Of a stretch of DNA of 64,000 bases, positions 1 through 11,897 are shown in pieces. A program made the position numbers and the translations under genes. Origin of the DNA: Deinandra increscens subsp. villosa (lineage: Eukaryota; Streptophyta; Magnoliopsida; Asterales; Asteraceae); the NCBI GenBank assembly GCA_039602395.1, contig JBCNJP010000017.1, forward strand, positions 24,448,275-24,512,274, written 5' to 3'. A model generated the notes under the pieces. That model saw nothing but the letters and a program-made list of their open reading frames with translations, was not told the DNA's origin and made no database searches. Each line of letters begins with the position of its first letter. The first letter of the stretch is position 1.

Positions 1-84
1 ATATATAGATATATATATACTATCCAAAAAATTCTTATCGGTAAAACAATATTCAATAATAATAAAAAAAAAATTCAATAACAA

Positions 85-886
85 TTACAAATTTGAGAAG
101 ATAGATTTATACACTATATTTCTTGTTACATTTGTCGGACGACCGTCTTCATCCAAAATTAAGATCTTCAGACCCTTCTTGATCTTCACCCATGATAAAG
201 CAACATATAATTGACCATGAGAGAAGACGAGATCTTTCAAGTACAATCCAACTCTCGAAAGAGATTGACCTTGGCTTTTGTTTATCGTCATTGCAAACAA
301 ACAAAAATCGGAAACTACCTTCTCTATAACCGAAAAGCAATTCTTTTATCTGTTGGAACCAAGGAAAGTCTAGGAATAAAAGTCTTGAATCCAATGTTGC
401 TTCCAGAGATAATAACTGTTTCAATCACGTGCTTTCCTAGAGATACGATCTGAAGGCGTGTTCCATTACATAGGCCATTCCTCTGATCAATAAGCAACAT
501 AACAGGAACACCGACTTTCAACACAAGTCGATGATTTGGAATGCCAGATATATGTAAAGAATTCAAGACGTTTGGTGAGTAATAAGATCACTAACTGGAT
601 CCGATGAATCATGAATAAGAAGATCAGGAGGAATATCTATATTTGACTCACCATCATTATCTCCACTGACTTTTCCTTCTCCAATATCCAAAAGCCATCG
701 AGCAAAATCAGTTGTTTCTTGTATCTCTGATGGATCGTTACCTTGAAGAAGACGCATGTTTTTTGTTAACTTTAAAACCTTACACTCTCTCCAAATGTAA
801 GACGAAGTAAGGCATCAAGTAACAACATCTTAATTTGAAGCGCCTTGAAGGACGGGAATAATCTGTCTGAAATTTCCACCGAAAAC
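85..886 (-). pseudogene. PIF1/Helitron-type DNA helicase, C-terminal relic
   Basis: Read on the minus strand, this gives the C-terminal third of a PIF1-like helicase of the kind carried by plant Helitrons. FGGNFRQIIPVL near 848-886 corresponds to the conserved GGDFRQ-LPV motif. SSYIWRECKVLKLTKNMRLL near 735-810 follows. The terminal block NKSQGQSLSRVGLYL and HGQLYVALSWVK near 160-290 corresponds to the last helicase motifs, ending in a stop at 85. At least two in-frame stops lie between the GGNFRQ and MRLL blocks, and the reading frame is broken again between 324 and 566, so it is dead. The N-terminal ATPase core and the Rep domain are not visible. In Helitrons this enzyme unwinds DNA during rolling-circle transposition. 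A host PIF1 gene fragment is less likely but possible. Confidence 0.8.
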
Positions 887-1007
887 ATGAAATGAAATAT
901 AACATAGAACTAAATTCGAAATAAAAACTAAAAAAGAATAAAACATAAAACTAAAAATGTAAGAAATATTAAATAAGAGTAACTTACGAATTTGAAAAAA
1001 GAAACTT

Positions 1008-1235
1008 AAATGTTTTTTATTGCATTTGTTTGTCGATCGTTTTCATCTAAGATAAAGATTTAATACATTTTTTGTTCTTCACTCTTGATAAAGCAACGTA
1101 TAACTATCCATGCGAGAATACTGGTTCTTTAAAAACAATCAAACTTTGGAAAGAGATTTACATTGCTTTTGTTTATAGTTATTGCAAAACAAACTAAAAT
1201 TGCAAACTGACTTCTTTGAAACTTAAAAGCAATTT
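1008..1235 (-). pseudogene. Second, more decayed helicase C-terminal fragment
   Basis: This stretch aligns by eye with 125-330. Shared landmarks in the same order and orientation are TTGTTTGTCGAxCG, a CTTGATAAAGCAACRTATAA block, GGAAAGAGATT and GCTTTTGTTTATxGT. It carries many more substitutions and small indels than the first copy and has no usable frame. It is either a tandem duplicate or a second inserted helicase relic. Confidence 0.65.
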
Positions 1236-2454
1236 ACTTATCTGCTGCAATCAATATGTTAATATTACTAAAGAAACATATTAAGAGTATGTAACACTAC
1301 CAAAGGACCTATGTTATTACAATAACAATTTAATTTTGGGTGATTGGTAACCTTTTATGATCTTAATTTGATCTAACAAACACCTCTTAATATCTAGTTT
1401 AAAGACTTACAATTGCGCCATGGACCATGAGGATGAACAACACCTGGGTAAATACCCGATTTTATAATATAAAATTGAATACAAAGTAAAAGATTGCATA
1501 AAACTACATATGAAATAAAACAGAAAAGAAGATAAATAAGACAAAAAAACGAAACAAATATTTAGTAAAAGTTAACTTGGTAGTTTGAAAAAAGAGATTT
1601 TAAAAAATGTTCTTTGTTACATATTTTAGTTTTTAATACACGTGCATCGTATGGCTGGGGTTTTTAAACAATAACAATTATTATAATTTATTATAGTAAA
1701 TTTTGAAGGTAAAATAGATTGCAACCAAAATTAACACGTAAGTTGGTTATCATTCCAAAAACCAAAACAAAATTTTTGAAAACTAAATTCAATATGAAAG
1801 TGGACCTAAATTCATTCCAAAGACCAAAACAAAATTTTAGATGTCATCTAAATGATCCTGGAAACCAAAACTATAATGGAGATTGATCTAATACAGCACC
1901 ATGCCCACATGATATTGTACAACTGAGAAGAGAGTGCCATTTATATTATGCAGCAAATGAAGAACCTACAAAGAAATAAATAGAAGAAACGATTAGGTAC
2001 ACCATTTAAGAACTAAATCTACATATTTAACCATTATTTGGCAGCAACATTTATGAACAAATTGTACCTAATTAAGCATTTTGACACACAGTGACACAAC
2101 TGAAGAAAATATAAAACAACCATATGTTCATATCGCCTGCTAGAGTCGGTTCAATATATTCAGCTACAACTAAAGCAAAGTAAAAACATTTATAAATTAG
2201 CTCTATACTTACGTTACATTTTTAATAATCAATAGCATACCACTCTCCAAAAATCATTGCAATTATACAACATGTTATGGTATAACAAAGTTGTGATTTA
2301 GATCAAACTGTTAAGTCTTAAAAACCTCAAGCTATAACTATGGAGATTGATGTGTGTACTAATTTAATGCAGCAATAATTAATAATTAATTAGTTGAATG
2401 TAAATAATAATAAAACTGAACCACTGGTACGCCTACTAAAATCGACATACCATC
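1236..2454. other. AT-rich intergenic DNA, nothing recognised
   Basis: No coding frame, repeat boundary or RNA gene was recognised. Base composition is strongly AT-rich, typical of plant intergenic sequence. Confidence 0.5.
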
Positions 2455-2775
2455 CATCTAGAAATTGAAACTACATGTGAATGAAGAATGCAACTTGTCT
2501 ACATCCACATCAGCATAACCTGCAAGACTACAAACACTGCTGGCTGCTGTTAAAGATGATATGTACCTCGTGTTCTTAGACTGTCTTTTGTTATTTGAGT
2601 CATTGATGAAAAACATTTTTAAGTTATCTTCTACTTGTAATTCTTGCCTGATGTCTTTTTCCAAGCCATAAGCTAATGCTTGATCAATTTCGATAAGATG
2701 GAATAATTCTCTCTGTAGCAGCAAAAGCCCCTCGTAGATCCCCTAGCTAGCGTGTTAACCAATCCTGGAAATGAA
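2455..2775 (-). pseudogene. ABC transporter B-family (ABCB28-like) exon relic
   Basis: On the minus strand an AG-bounded block reads GLVNTLARDLRGAFAATERI. After a frameshift it continues with HLIEIDQALAYGLEKD and then a serine/asparagine-rich stretch ending in DVDVDKLHSSF. This resembles the segment between the transmembrane domain and the nucleotide-binding domain of plant half-transporters of the ABCB28 type (VNT-GDLRGTFAA-ERI, then D-ALAYGLE). That match is from memory. The frameshift and the lack of the following Walker A exon show it is a fragment. Its position near a Helitron helicase relic is compatible with capture by a Helitron, but no element boundary was found that includes both. 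Confidence 0.55.
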
Positions 2776-4923
2776 ATATGAATTGAGCAAAGGAAAGAAA
2801 CCGAATATGAGTACTCACAGCAAATGTCAATGTGAACATTATCCGATAAAAGAAGCAACAATCAAATTCTAAGTTGAATAAAGAGATAGAGCTTTTGATG
2901 TATTGCTAATGATGTACGCAAATACTGACTGGAAATAAATATATTAACAACAAAGAACCCCCAACTAAATGTAATATATATAATGCCCAACTTAATAAAT
3001 TTATTTTTTAAAGACCACAAAGTGAATTTAACAATAGATATTGTTTTACAAATGTTTTGAAAGGGAAAATAATTTGCACACCTGTAGCTCTGCATTTAAG
3101 ACGTGAATTTCTTGAAATTACCATCTTTGCTCATCTTAATCTAAAGAGAATAAAACAAAACCAACATCAAATGTTAATTTAGTCACCAACAACAATAATG
3201 AATGAAGTAAATCTTCAATTTCTCGAACACAAAGAAACAAATATTTTGCATATTCATTGAATATGGAAGAAGAAAATTAAAGCGTCCGGGGTTGTCTCTG
3301 CATGAAAACGACCCGCACAACCAAATCGTACATAATTTTATAGAATTTAACCTATTGTCCAATCCTTCTATATACATATCCATAAGTTGCAGCATTGTCC
3401 TCAATAGAAGCACCTGAAAATATGATATCCCTTTTTAAAAATACTTGTTTAAGACTCAATGACAGTATAATCAATGGATGAAATACTTGAACATGACATT
3501 AACATAGATGATAATTTATAATGTCTTAAAGGAAAATCATAGGTTTAGGACAAAATGATTGTCATATTTTTTTCATCTACAAAAACCTAAATGAAGACAC
3601 CATGAACAATTACAAAATCTAGCACTAAATCTTTACTTATGAGTTATGACCCAAGAATTCAAAAATTGTTTATCTAAAGAAAACAATATTCATGCAAATC
3701 AAAAGATCCTTTAATATGTACAGACTTAAGAAAATTGATTTAAGATATAGAATTACTTACTTTCCAAGCCAGTAAGAAACAATTTTGTAGGAAACTTAGT
3801 ATTAAAAGCAAGTATTGGATTAAAATTTAGTCAACCATATTTACGTAAATTTAAATTTCAATCTTAAATGGAGAATTAATTTGACTTTCTAAAAAAGGTA
3901 GGTATTCATTGCTCCGAAGATCATTCTCTATATTTTAAGTTTAATACTTTAGATTTTAAAAAAAAATCTAAAAAACTAACAAAATTACACCTAGAATTTT
4001 AGTGTTATTAGAGGGTGCCTCATCACCAAATGATGATGTGGACACACTTATTATGTGCCAACTCAACCCAGTATGTTTTGTTTAATGTATAGGTAGATAT
4101 GTATAGATAGATATATATAGGTTACAAATTTGAGTTACGAAAAAAAGCTCTTCTTTTAGAAGTTTTCACGCTCTCTCTATTCGTGTATGCTTCTATATAT
4201 GTATAGAGGTGAGAATGGTGAAGAGACTATGAGTGCTAATATCAGTTTTAGATTAATCTCGTTTTTTTGTTGTTTGATGTCAAATTTTGTAATTTTGAGT
4301 AATTTACTATTTTGACGCCTGTAATTTGAACAGTTTAACACTTCCAGTCAAAAAATATTAAAAAAAAAATATTGTGACATTTTGACACCTATTTTGACAC
4401 CTCACATTTCATTTATTTAATTGTCTGTGCCTTAGGGCTCACATTTATTGTGGTTAAACAATTAAAGAAAAGAAACGTTAGGGGTCAAAACAGTTAAAAA
4501 AATAGAATGTTATGACTTCATATGTAAGAAATATATTTAGGCCAAAAGGTTCGATAAACCGAACCACAAGGATCAATTTAATAATTTACTCTATTTTCTT
4601 TGTTAATTTACGACCGATTTGATGTTCGTAATCTAGTAATTTGCATTTGAAATTCCATCATTATTTTATATAAAATTTATGTATGCTTATGTGTTATTTT
4701 TTTCTACTATTCATATCAAATAGTTTTCTATAATTGGCTCGATTTGTTAGTGAAGCGGTGCTTTAGCTATCACTTTACACGCGTTCTTTTACTGTACATG
4801 CGTTTATTTATTATTTCTCTAACCCTACATAATATATTCGGTTTCTCTCTATTGCTCCGGTCTATCCTTTCATCGATGTTGAAGATTTGATTGATGTTGT
4901 CGTTCAAGATTTGAGAACGTGGC
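2776..4923. other. AT-rich intergenic DNA with unrecognised minus-strand fragments
   Basis: An open minus-strand stretch at 3183-3420 looks weakly coding but I do not recognise it. From 4000 to 4870 the sequence is AT-rich with short degenerate repeats. No gene can be supported. Confidence 0.4.
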
Positions 4924-5577
4924 TATCACACCCTGCCCCGCCGGGCCCTGCCAGGCGCAAGGGAGAGAATGTGGGATCGGCTACCCGTATGAGATCTTGC
5001 GGAAGCCAACAGAATAACCAAATCATTTCAAATACAACGACCATCCAGTCCAATAAAATATATCGCACCAATATAAAGTAGTCATACATTGAATGCACTA
5101 CTTAATGGTTACGTGGACAAAATGGTCCCAGACTGACCCCAAGACTGGTATACCAACAAAATACAGATCCAAAGATACTAAAGCTCCGTCATTCAGACGA
5201 GATACAAACATGGGTTCAACCTTATTAGCTGACACATAACCCTTCTAACCCCTCGCATGACCATCACCTGACAACCTCTACTTTCCTGCAACATGAACAA
5301 AATACGTCAATAACAAGCGTTGTTGGTGAGCCATAGCTAATAACTCAATAATACAGTTTTTAATAATATGTGCCTGAAATAACCATCAAGTCCTATTAAT
5401 GGTCAACCAGCACTCCAAGAGGCACGTTGGCTTGCCCGTACACCTCCCTTCGCATTCCAAACATATAAGTCATGCTCATTTTAACAAACTGGGGGTACCT
5501 ATGAACGTGAGACACTGATCTACCTAAACAACTACTAGGATGCAATTATATGCCTCTGGAGAACTTCCCAAATGGTA
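4924..5577 (+). mobile_element. LTR-like remnant
   Basis: The stretch starts TATCACACCCTGCCCC, like the TGTCACACCC starts of the gypsy LTRs further on. Near 5286-5330 it carries a conserved block (CTGCAACATGAACAAAAT then GTTGTTGGTGAG) that recurs in the LTRs at about 6150-6200 and 18384-18430. It is probably the 5' part of an old related LTR. No TSD or partner was found. Confidence 0.4.
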
Positions 5578-5873
5578 TTGTAACATCCCTATTTCTAAAT
5601 ATTAATTTCTGTTAAATGTCATGTTAAGATATAACATGGAATAAAGATAATAACCTTTAAATTGATTAGAAATTATGATAAATGAAAATGCATGGCCTTA
5701 ATGTGTAAATATAGAGTTTTGATAATTAAAAACCAAAGACCTAAAAATAAAGGGGCTTGATGTGTCAATTGACTAAAGTTAGATTAACAAAAGAGCTGGA
5801 AATTTGGAAGGGGTCGATGTTCCTCCCTGGAAGTCGATCTCCCGCTCCTTCCCTTAGCTCAAGCCAAGAAATC
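5578..5873 (+). mobile_element. Possible second LTR fragment, broken by the gypsy insertion
   Basis: It begins TGTAACATCCCTATTTC, an LTR-like start, and ends where the gypsy LTR begins at 5874. The continuation was not found to the right within the window, so this is tentative. Confidence 0.3.
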
Positions 5874-6289
5874 TGTCACACCCCCAAAAATCCACGCGCA
5901 GAATACCACCGCAGGGAGCGTGACAAACCAGAATCGTTGTCCATTAGTTACACCAAACGACCAATAATTAATGAAGACGTTTCATATTTCATTAAATTAT
6001 AATTTCAGAGTTTTACAAATGCGGAAGCGTAAATACAATGAAAACATTAAAGTAAAAACAGTGTCACCCAAGGTGACTTGACTTGACCAAAGACACTAAA
6101 AGTGTTTCAAGACTCATGTATGCGTACTCGTGATACTCGAACATCCGCAACCTGAGAAATAACATGCTAAAAAGTGTCAACACAAAGGTTGGTGAGTTCA
6201 CAGGTTTATCAGTTCATAATCAGTTCCAGTTTAATGTAAATCAACTGTTAAACAGTCATGGTTCAGTGTAAAACAACGGTCCATCGACA

Positions 6290-6440
6290 GTTCAAGTTTA
6301 AGTTCAAGGTTGACTGTTCAACAACAGTTCAAGTTCAGTTTAAGATTGATTGTTCAACAACAATCAAGTTGAGTTTAAGATTGACTATTCAACAATAGTC
6401 AAGTTGAGTTTAAGATTGACTATTCAACAATAGTCAAGTA
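6290..6440 (+). repeat. Tandem repeat in the LTR, about 40-bp unit
   Basis: Three to four imperfect units share AAGTTxAGTTTAAGATTGA followed by TTCAACAAxAGTCAAG. The last two units are nearly identical. Confidence 0.75.
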
Positions 6441-6994
6441 GTAAGAGCATAATCACTAGTATATATCAAATAGCTAGCTAGGCTATATACATGAAACTTC
6501 GCACGTTGATGGTCACCGAAGCTAACAGTTGTTTACAGTTTGCGCAGTTTGCCTTGTTGTGTTTAGGACGAATATAACACCCGTTTGATATCCGATCGTG
6601 CCAGCGCGACTGGCCCGGGTGGGGTTTGTCAGACCCAGTAGTACTACAACATATTTCCTGTGACAACCGGTCCAAAAATCAGGTCAACTCTCTCTCTCCG
6701 TTGACTTTTGTTGACTTTATTTATGTGATAATTATGTGAATTCTGTTTTCTAAACTGCATAATTAGCCGTGTTTAGTTAAACGATTTACTGATTTAAATT
6801 TCACGCTAGATAACTGGGAAACATGAACGTTTCATGTTATTATTAATGAAACTTTAATAATAAGAAATTAAATATAAAATTTGATATTTTATATTTTATC
6901 AAACCGATATAAACCGTTAAAACGTTTTGCGAATTCAAAGTGTTACAAAAAGCTTTCCGTTGTCAAGACTTAACCAAACGAACCTCCCGTTTCA

Positions 6995-7290
6995 CCTATT
7001 GGGCCCAGTAAAGCCCAATAAGCCCAAAAATGCCCGGACTGACCCAGAAATTTACCCGAAGGTTCGCCTCGACTAACCGAGTCTTCGACCCGACCCGCCG
7101 GCCCGACCCGCGGCCCAATGAGCCTTGGGCCGAACCCGGTCCTCCTCTCCCTTCGGCCCGGCCGGTACCCGGCCCAAATCGGCCCAACCCTTTCCCTTTT
7201 CTCTCTTGGGCTCGGCCCGTACCACCAAACGAAGCCGAATGGGCTTCGGCCCATTCCCCTCTTTCACCACGATTGGGCTTCGGCCCAATT
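6995..7290 (+). promoter_or_regulatory. Cluster of GGCCCA/TGGGCY (site II-like) motifs in U3
   Basis: About a dozen GGCCCA, AGCCCA, TGGGCC or TGGGCT hexamers lie in a GC-rich block 330-630 bp upstream of the TATA box. TGGGCY is the plant site II element bound by TCP factors (established). Use by this LTR is inferred from density and position. Confidence 0.5.
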
Positions 7291-7622
7291 GTAAACAAAT
7301 TAAATAATTTGTTTAAAACCCACAACTTTTATAAAATTAATCCCATTTCCTTAACCCACTAATATTTTGTAAAACTTGGGTTAACAATGTTTATAAAAAA
7401 AAAAACCATCATTCAATTGGATTAAATATACTTGTGTTATATTTTAAAAAGTTATAATTTTTATAAACTCCTAACCCCCATTTATTTTATAAAAGCTTTC
7501 ATTTATTTAACTAGTCAAGTGAAATTTATAAAATAAAACAACCTACAACTAGAGATTAGTTGGGATTAAGGAGAGTGTGACAACACAACATTAACCTTTG
7601 GTTAATACCTCCTAAGCATGAT

Positions 7623-7630
7623 TATAAAAG
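7623..7630 (+). promoter_or_regulatory. TATA box of the TE-E LTR
   Basis: TATAAAAG is followed about 30 bp later by a CT-rich, then CCG-rich leader. This would place U3 upstream and R/U5 downstream to 10271. Confidence 0.6.
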
Positions 7631-8197
7631 GGGACCACCACACCCTTTGTTCCCTTGCACCACTACAAGCAAACACTTGCACTCTCCTCCCTCCTCTCCC
7701 TTTGTTCGGCCGAGAGCCACCACACCGCCGCCCTGCCGCCGCCGCCGGGCAACCACCGGCCACCGTATGCCGCCGCTACGCCGCCGTAACCCGCCACCCC
7801 TCTCCTTTTCTTGCCGGTTTTAACTCACAACAATTGTGAGTGTTTTTAACCCCTTTTCTCCTATATTTCTTACATGGTTACCACCCAAGAAAGCCTACAA
7901 GTCTTGACAACAATCCACAAATAATCAAAGAATGCTTGTGTTTGTTAAACAACTAACAAAAACTCTCTTCTCTATCTCTTTCTTTCAAGATCAAGCACTT
8001 TGTTGGTGCATTTTAAATGCTTAAAGATAGCCAACAAGTGTGGTGAAACACACTTATGAAATCCAAGGAAAGTAATATGGTGTGCACCATGAATCTTGTT
8101 TATGAAACTTTGGTTTCATAAGTTAGTTGATTTTAACAAAACCTCCAAGCCTCTTCATATAAAATAAATGCTAATCTATGCATGTTTACATTATTTG

Positions 8198-8350
8198 TCC
8201 TAACACAAAAGTGTTAGTTGATTGTTTATATTTAATTGTCCTAACATGAAAATGTTAGTTGATTGTTTACATTTAAATGTCCTAACACCAATGTGTTAGT
8301 TGATTGTTTAATTACATTTATAAATTCCTAACACCAATGTGTTAGTTGAT
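8198..8350 (+). repeat. Four tandem palindromic units in R/U5
   Basis: Each unit carries CCTAACAC, a short spacer, GTGTTAG, then TTGATTGTT. The inner CTAACAC/GTGTTAG forms a hairpin in every unit. In unit 2 both arms change together (CTAACAT / ATGTTAG). Confidence 0.75.
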
Positions 8351-10274
8351 TGTTATTTATGTTTATATATGTTACATGTTGAAACAATATTAAAACAAGA
8401 TAAAATGGTTAAACAAATGTTACATATGTAACCTATGACTAAAACAAAAGAATATTTCTTGATTTGGAAAAACTAACACATTAAATGTGTTATAAAAAGT
8501 TCAAAGATAAAAAGAATAAATAAAGATTTTGTTACTAAAAATGGTAAGAATAATATTTATGTCAAATGATTAATTTGACATAAATTCTTGGATTTATTAC
8601 AAGTTTTAACCTTTCTAAAACTTGTGGCCATAAATGGACTATTCTATAAAAATGTCACTTGTGAAAATTAAATATTTTTATAAACGGATTTTATAAAAAT
8701 GAATCAAAGACAAGCTATTGACTTTAAATGTTTATAAGGATTTTTATGAATCAAAGTAACCGAAAATAGACTTGCATTTGTTGGAGATTTTAAATAAAAT
8801 CAAGTTTCAATAAAAGACAAACTTGTAAATCCAAGAGTTGTTACAATGTTTTGGAAATATTTTTGATAAAACTATATATTTCATACAAATGAAATATTAA
8901 ACGTTTTCGAAATATAAATGATTAAATGTTAAGAACTTTGAAATGTTTCATTAAAGATTTAAGTTTGGAAAATAAACTAAACGTTTAATAATTATCTTTG
9001 ACAAATAATTATTTGCTAATGATATATGTTTTATTCACCAAAGTATTGTTAATCATAATTATTTAATATAATTATAACTTGCAAGATTAACAAATCAAAT
9101 ATGTAATTATTTACTTAAAATAATTATGTGAACTTGTGAAAATAATAATAAATATTATTATTCCTTTAAAACACAATGTTCAAAACTTGGTTGAATTATT
9201 ATAAATGATTATTCTTTGGTTATATTTATTAACATAAATATAAATCATCACCGAACGTATTTGTTTAATAAATACAAGTTAACGGGTTTTCAAACGGATT
9301 AAAACGTCAAGACTTGACCGGTATCACTTGGGTGACTTATGTTACTCATTTGATCATGACCTTATGCAAGACCTTATTTATTTAATTAGGCTTTTACTTG
9401 CTACCTGCTGCTACCGCATCACGGTTGCTCATTTCATACCTGCTGATTCAGTGAGTTTCACGGCCCCTTTTCCTTTTTAACTGTTTTATACTTGGGGGAG
9501 AAATCATGAAAACTGATTAAATGCTTTTTACTTAATATTATGGTTTACTTGTTAGCCGTATGACTACTTGTTCTCTTACTGATTGCCCAACTTGGTACAT
9601 TATCGTTATAAACGTTTGTACAACCGAAAATCCCATCATTAATTGATTTCAATTAGTTCTGTACGAAACGATAGCTAGTGAATAGATCTATTTGGGTTGA
9701 CAACCCTACCCTAACTGGTAGCTCCAGTTCTGACTCCGGATTGTCTGGGGGTACACGTCAGTTATTCTGCTCTGTTTAACATCTCTGGGCAAGAGATGCT
9801 GGGTGGGTAAACCGTTAGTATTTGAAATCAAGGTTCAGGTGAGATCATACAACCACAACAATAAACCCTGATAATATTTAAGTATACTGAAAACTGTTTT
9901 ACAACTGTTTAAACTGTTGAGTCCTAAACTTGTGAACCTCACCAACTTTATGTTGACCCGTTTTATATTCATGATTTCTTAGGTAATTGACGAAACTCTC
10001 TGAAGACATGCAAATGGGGCTTACAAATGCTATCGGACCTGTCCTTGGAGTCATAGTCCCAACTATCCAATTTAACCGTTTCATGCTTTTAATAATTGTT
10101 TAAGACTTATGTTTTTAAATTGTAAGACATTATCGTTTCCACTATCTTTTCCGCTGCAATGAAATGCATTAATGTTTTATGAAGTTTTTAAATTATTAGA
10201 AGTTGTTCTATGTATCCTCGACTATGATTCCATTCTCGCTCACACCCGAAACCGTTGACCGGGGTGTGACAGAT

Positions 10275-10286
10275 TGGTATCAGAGC
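10275..10286 (+). promoter_or_regulatory. Primer binding site of TE-E (initiator tRNA-Met)
   Basis: TGGTATCAGAGC lies three bases after the LTR end. It is complementary to the 3' end of plant initiator tRNA-Met, the usual primer for many plant gypsy and copia elements. Confidence 0.9.
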
Positions 10287-10541
10287 CGTGGTTATAGCGA
10301 ACCAGGATAAACAAACAAACAAAACAAAACGAAAACCAAGCCTGGACTATAACCCACTCCGAAGCTACCATTTGCATGCAAGGCCTCATCCCCGATATGT
10401 CTACTTAAGCTAGTTTAAGTGTAGCTTAAGTGTTGTTTAAGTGTTGCTTATATGTTACCCATGCTCTTACTTTCTTACTTATGTGTTACCACACTATCAT
10501 GATGTTACTGACACTGTTCTTTTTGGAATATTTTCGCAGAA

Positions 10542-11471
10542 ATGGCTTCCAAAGAAGTCATTTGCGTTGCTGATTCCGATGAAGAACCGAGTGTTGAGTA
10601 TACTCCTTCACCCGAGGACTACGTGCCGTCGAGCCCCAAGACAGAGGGCGCTACTGTAGGAGTTATTCGCCCGACCCCCGTACCAGCAGGTTTCCTGAGT
10701 CCTATTAGACGTAGGACCTCTGATGACTCCCCTGACCACCCTGCTCCCACCGCCACTGCTGGCGGTGCAGCCACTATGGATGCTTATAGCTCCACTGACC
10801 CCTTCGCAGGCCGAGATCGGTCTGTGAAGACTTTTGTCGCCACACCTGGTGGCGGCAGACGGGGATTCACCCCGGGACGGGCACCTGGCCCATCCCGGAC
10901 TCGAGAGGTTCGACGTACCCCTGATGAGCCTGCGCCTAAGAGGCGTTCTATATTTCAGTTGCCCCACTTAGCGTGGATGCCGGGCCAGGTTCAGCATTGG
11001 CGTATGATCGAGGAGTTCCCTAGCTGTTACGCTCTTGGGGAATCCTCACTTCCCGACCCCTCCCGCCGTGTGCCTATGGGTATTTCACCCTTCACTGACG
11101 AGCCCATCTCTGACACTGTACCATTACTAGTGGCTCGTCTGAGGCGCATCGAGGCCGATCTGGGAGAGTTGGATGCTGATGTCCGCCAGTTGCCTACCAC
11201 CCCTGAGATGACTCGCCTTAGGAACCAGATGTCTGCATTGATCGGACGCATGGGCGACGCTGATAACGCCATGGGATCCCTTCATGCTCACATGACTGGG
11301 GTCAGCATGGCCACGACCGAGCTGCTCCTCTCGCATGAGAGCTTGCAGAGGAGGGTCTCTGCTTTGGAGTTCGTCTCCGGACGACTTCTCGCCACCCTCC
11401 ATGCCATGACCCATGCCCCGCCCTTTTTCTACATGCCTCCTGGTCCTCCACCACCCCCACCAGCATTCTAG
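10542..11471 (+). CDS. Extra ORF upstream of gag in TE-E, 309 aa, unknown function
   Basis: This is an intact 309-codon ORF between the primer site and gag. The first half is acidic then Pro/Ser/Gly/Arg-rich and looks disordered, for example VGVIRPTPVPAGFLSPIRRR. The middle (about residues 140-185) is more ordered, with QLPHLAWMPGQVQHWRM. The last third has regularly spaced hydrophobics, likely a coiled coil, and the tail is proline-rich (PPGPPPPPPAF). No catalytic motif or zinc knuckle is visible. A TTTTCGCAG acceptor-like site ends two bases before the start codon, so it may be expressed from a spliced leader. GC content is much higher than the flanks. Accessory ORFs occur in some plant gypsy lineages, but I do not recognise this one. 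Confidence 0.6.
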   Translation: MASKEVICVADSDEEPSVEYTPSPEDYVPSSPKTEGATVGVIRPTPVPAGFLSPIRRRTSDDSPDHPAPTATAGGAATMDAYSSTDPFAGRDRSVKTFVATPGGGRRGFTPGRAPGPSRTREVRRTPDEPAPKRRSIFQLPHLAWMPGQVQHWRMIEEFPSCYALGESSLPDPSRRVPMGISPFTDEPISDTVPLLVARLRRIEADLGELDADVRQLPTTPEMTRLRNQMSALIGRMGDADNAMGSLHAHMTGVSMATTELLLSHESLQRRVSALEFVSGRLLATLHAMTHAPPFFYMPPGPPPPPPAF

Positions 11472-11897
11472 GTAGATGTGACCTAGTATCTTTTGATAAC
11501 CGTTTTATAGATGAAACATGTTAGCATTAGTCAGGATTGGGACTGCGAGCCCGCGATGCAAAACTTGTTTATTTTGAATATGTTTCGTCTGTAATATGGT
11601 AACAAACTTTGATGTATGATTCCGGATTATATGCTATGGAAATCTTTTGGTATGTTTATGATTGCTGGTTTATGGTCATGTTATTATTATGTTATGGTTG
11701 TATGACTTACATTATTATGATTACTATGACACGCTATGTCACTTCATCTTCCCTATCTTATGCTTCTTGGTGTGTTGCGTGAAAATGTTTTGGCAATTGA
11801 TATATGTCGTGGCAGTTATTCTCGAGCATGTAATAACCCCATTTACATAATATCTAAAATTTTCTTTATGTTGACAATTGTAACTTAAAGCGAAATC

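Larger units (their letters stand above)
5874..10271 (+). repeat. 5' long terminal repeat of TE-E (4398 bp)
   Basis: It starts TGTCACACCCCC and ends GGGGTGTGACA, giving inverted ends, and is followed three bases later by a tRNA-primer site. At 4.4 kb it is very long for a plant LTR. It contains a GGCCCA/TGGGCY-rich block (6995-7290), a TATA box (7623-7630), a CT- and CCG-rich leader after it (7660-7810), and two tandem repeats (about 6290-6440 and 8198-8350). Confidence 0.85.

Noticed and set aside
4887..5098. Short frames on both strands near 4900-5100
   Set aside because: Overlapping frames in an LTR-like remnant, with no recognisable product.
7030..7362. Open frames on both strands in the GC-rich part of the gypsy LTR
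   Set aside because: They come from GGCCC-rich composition upstream of the TATA box, overlap each other on both strands, and show no protein family.
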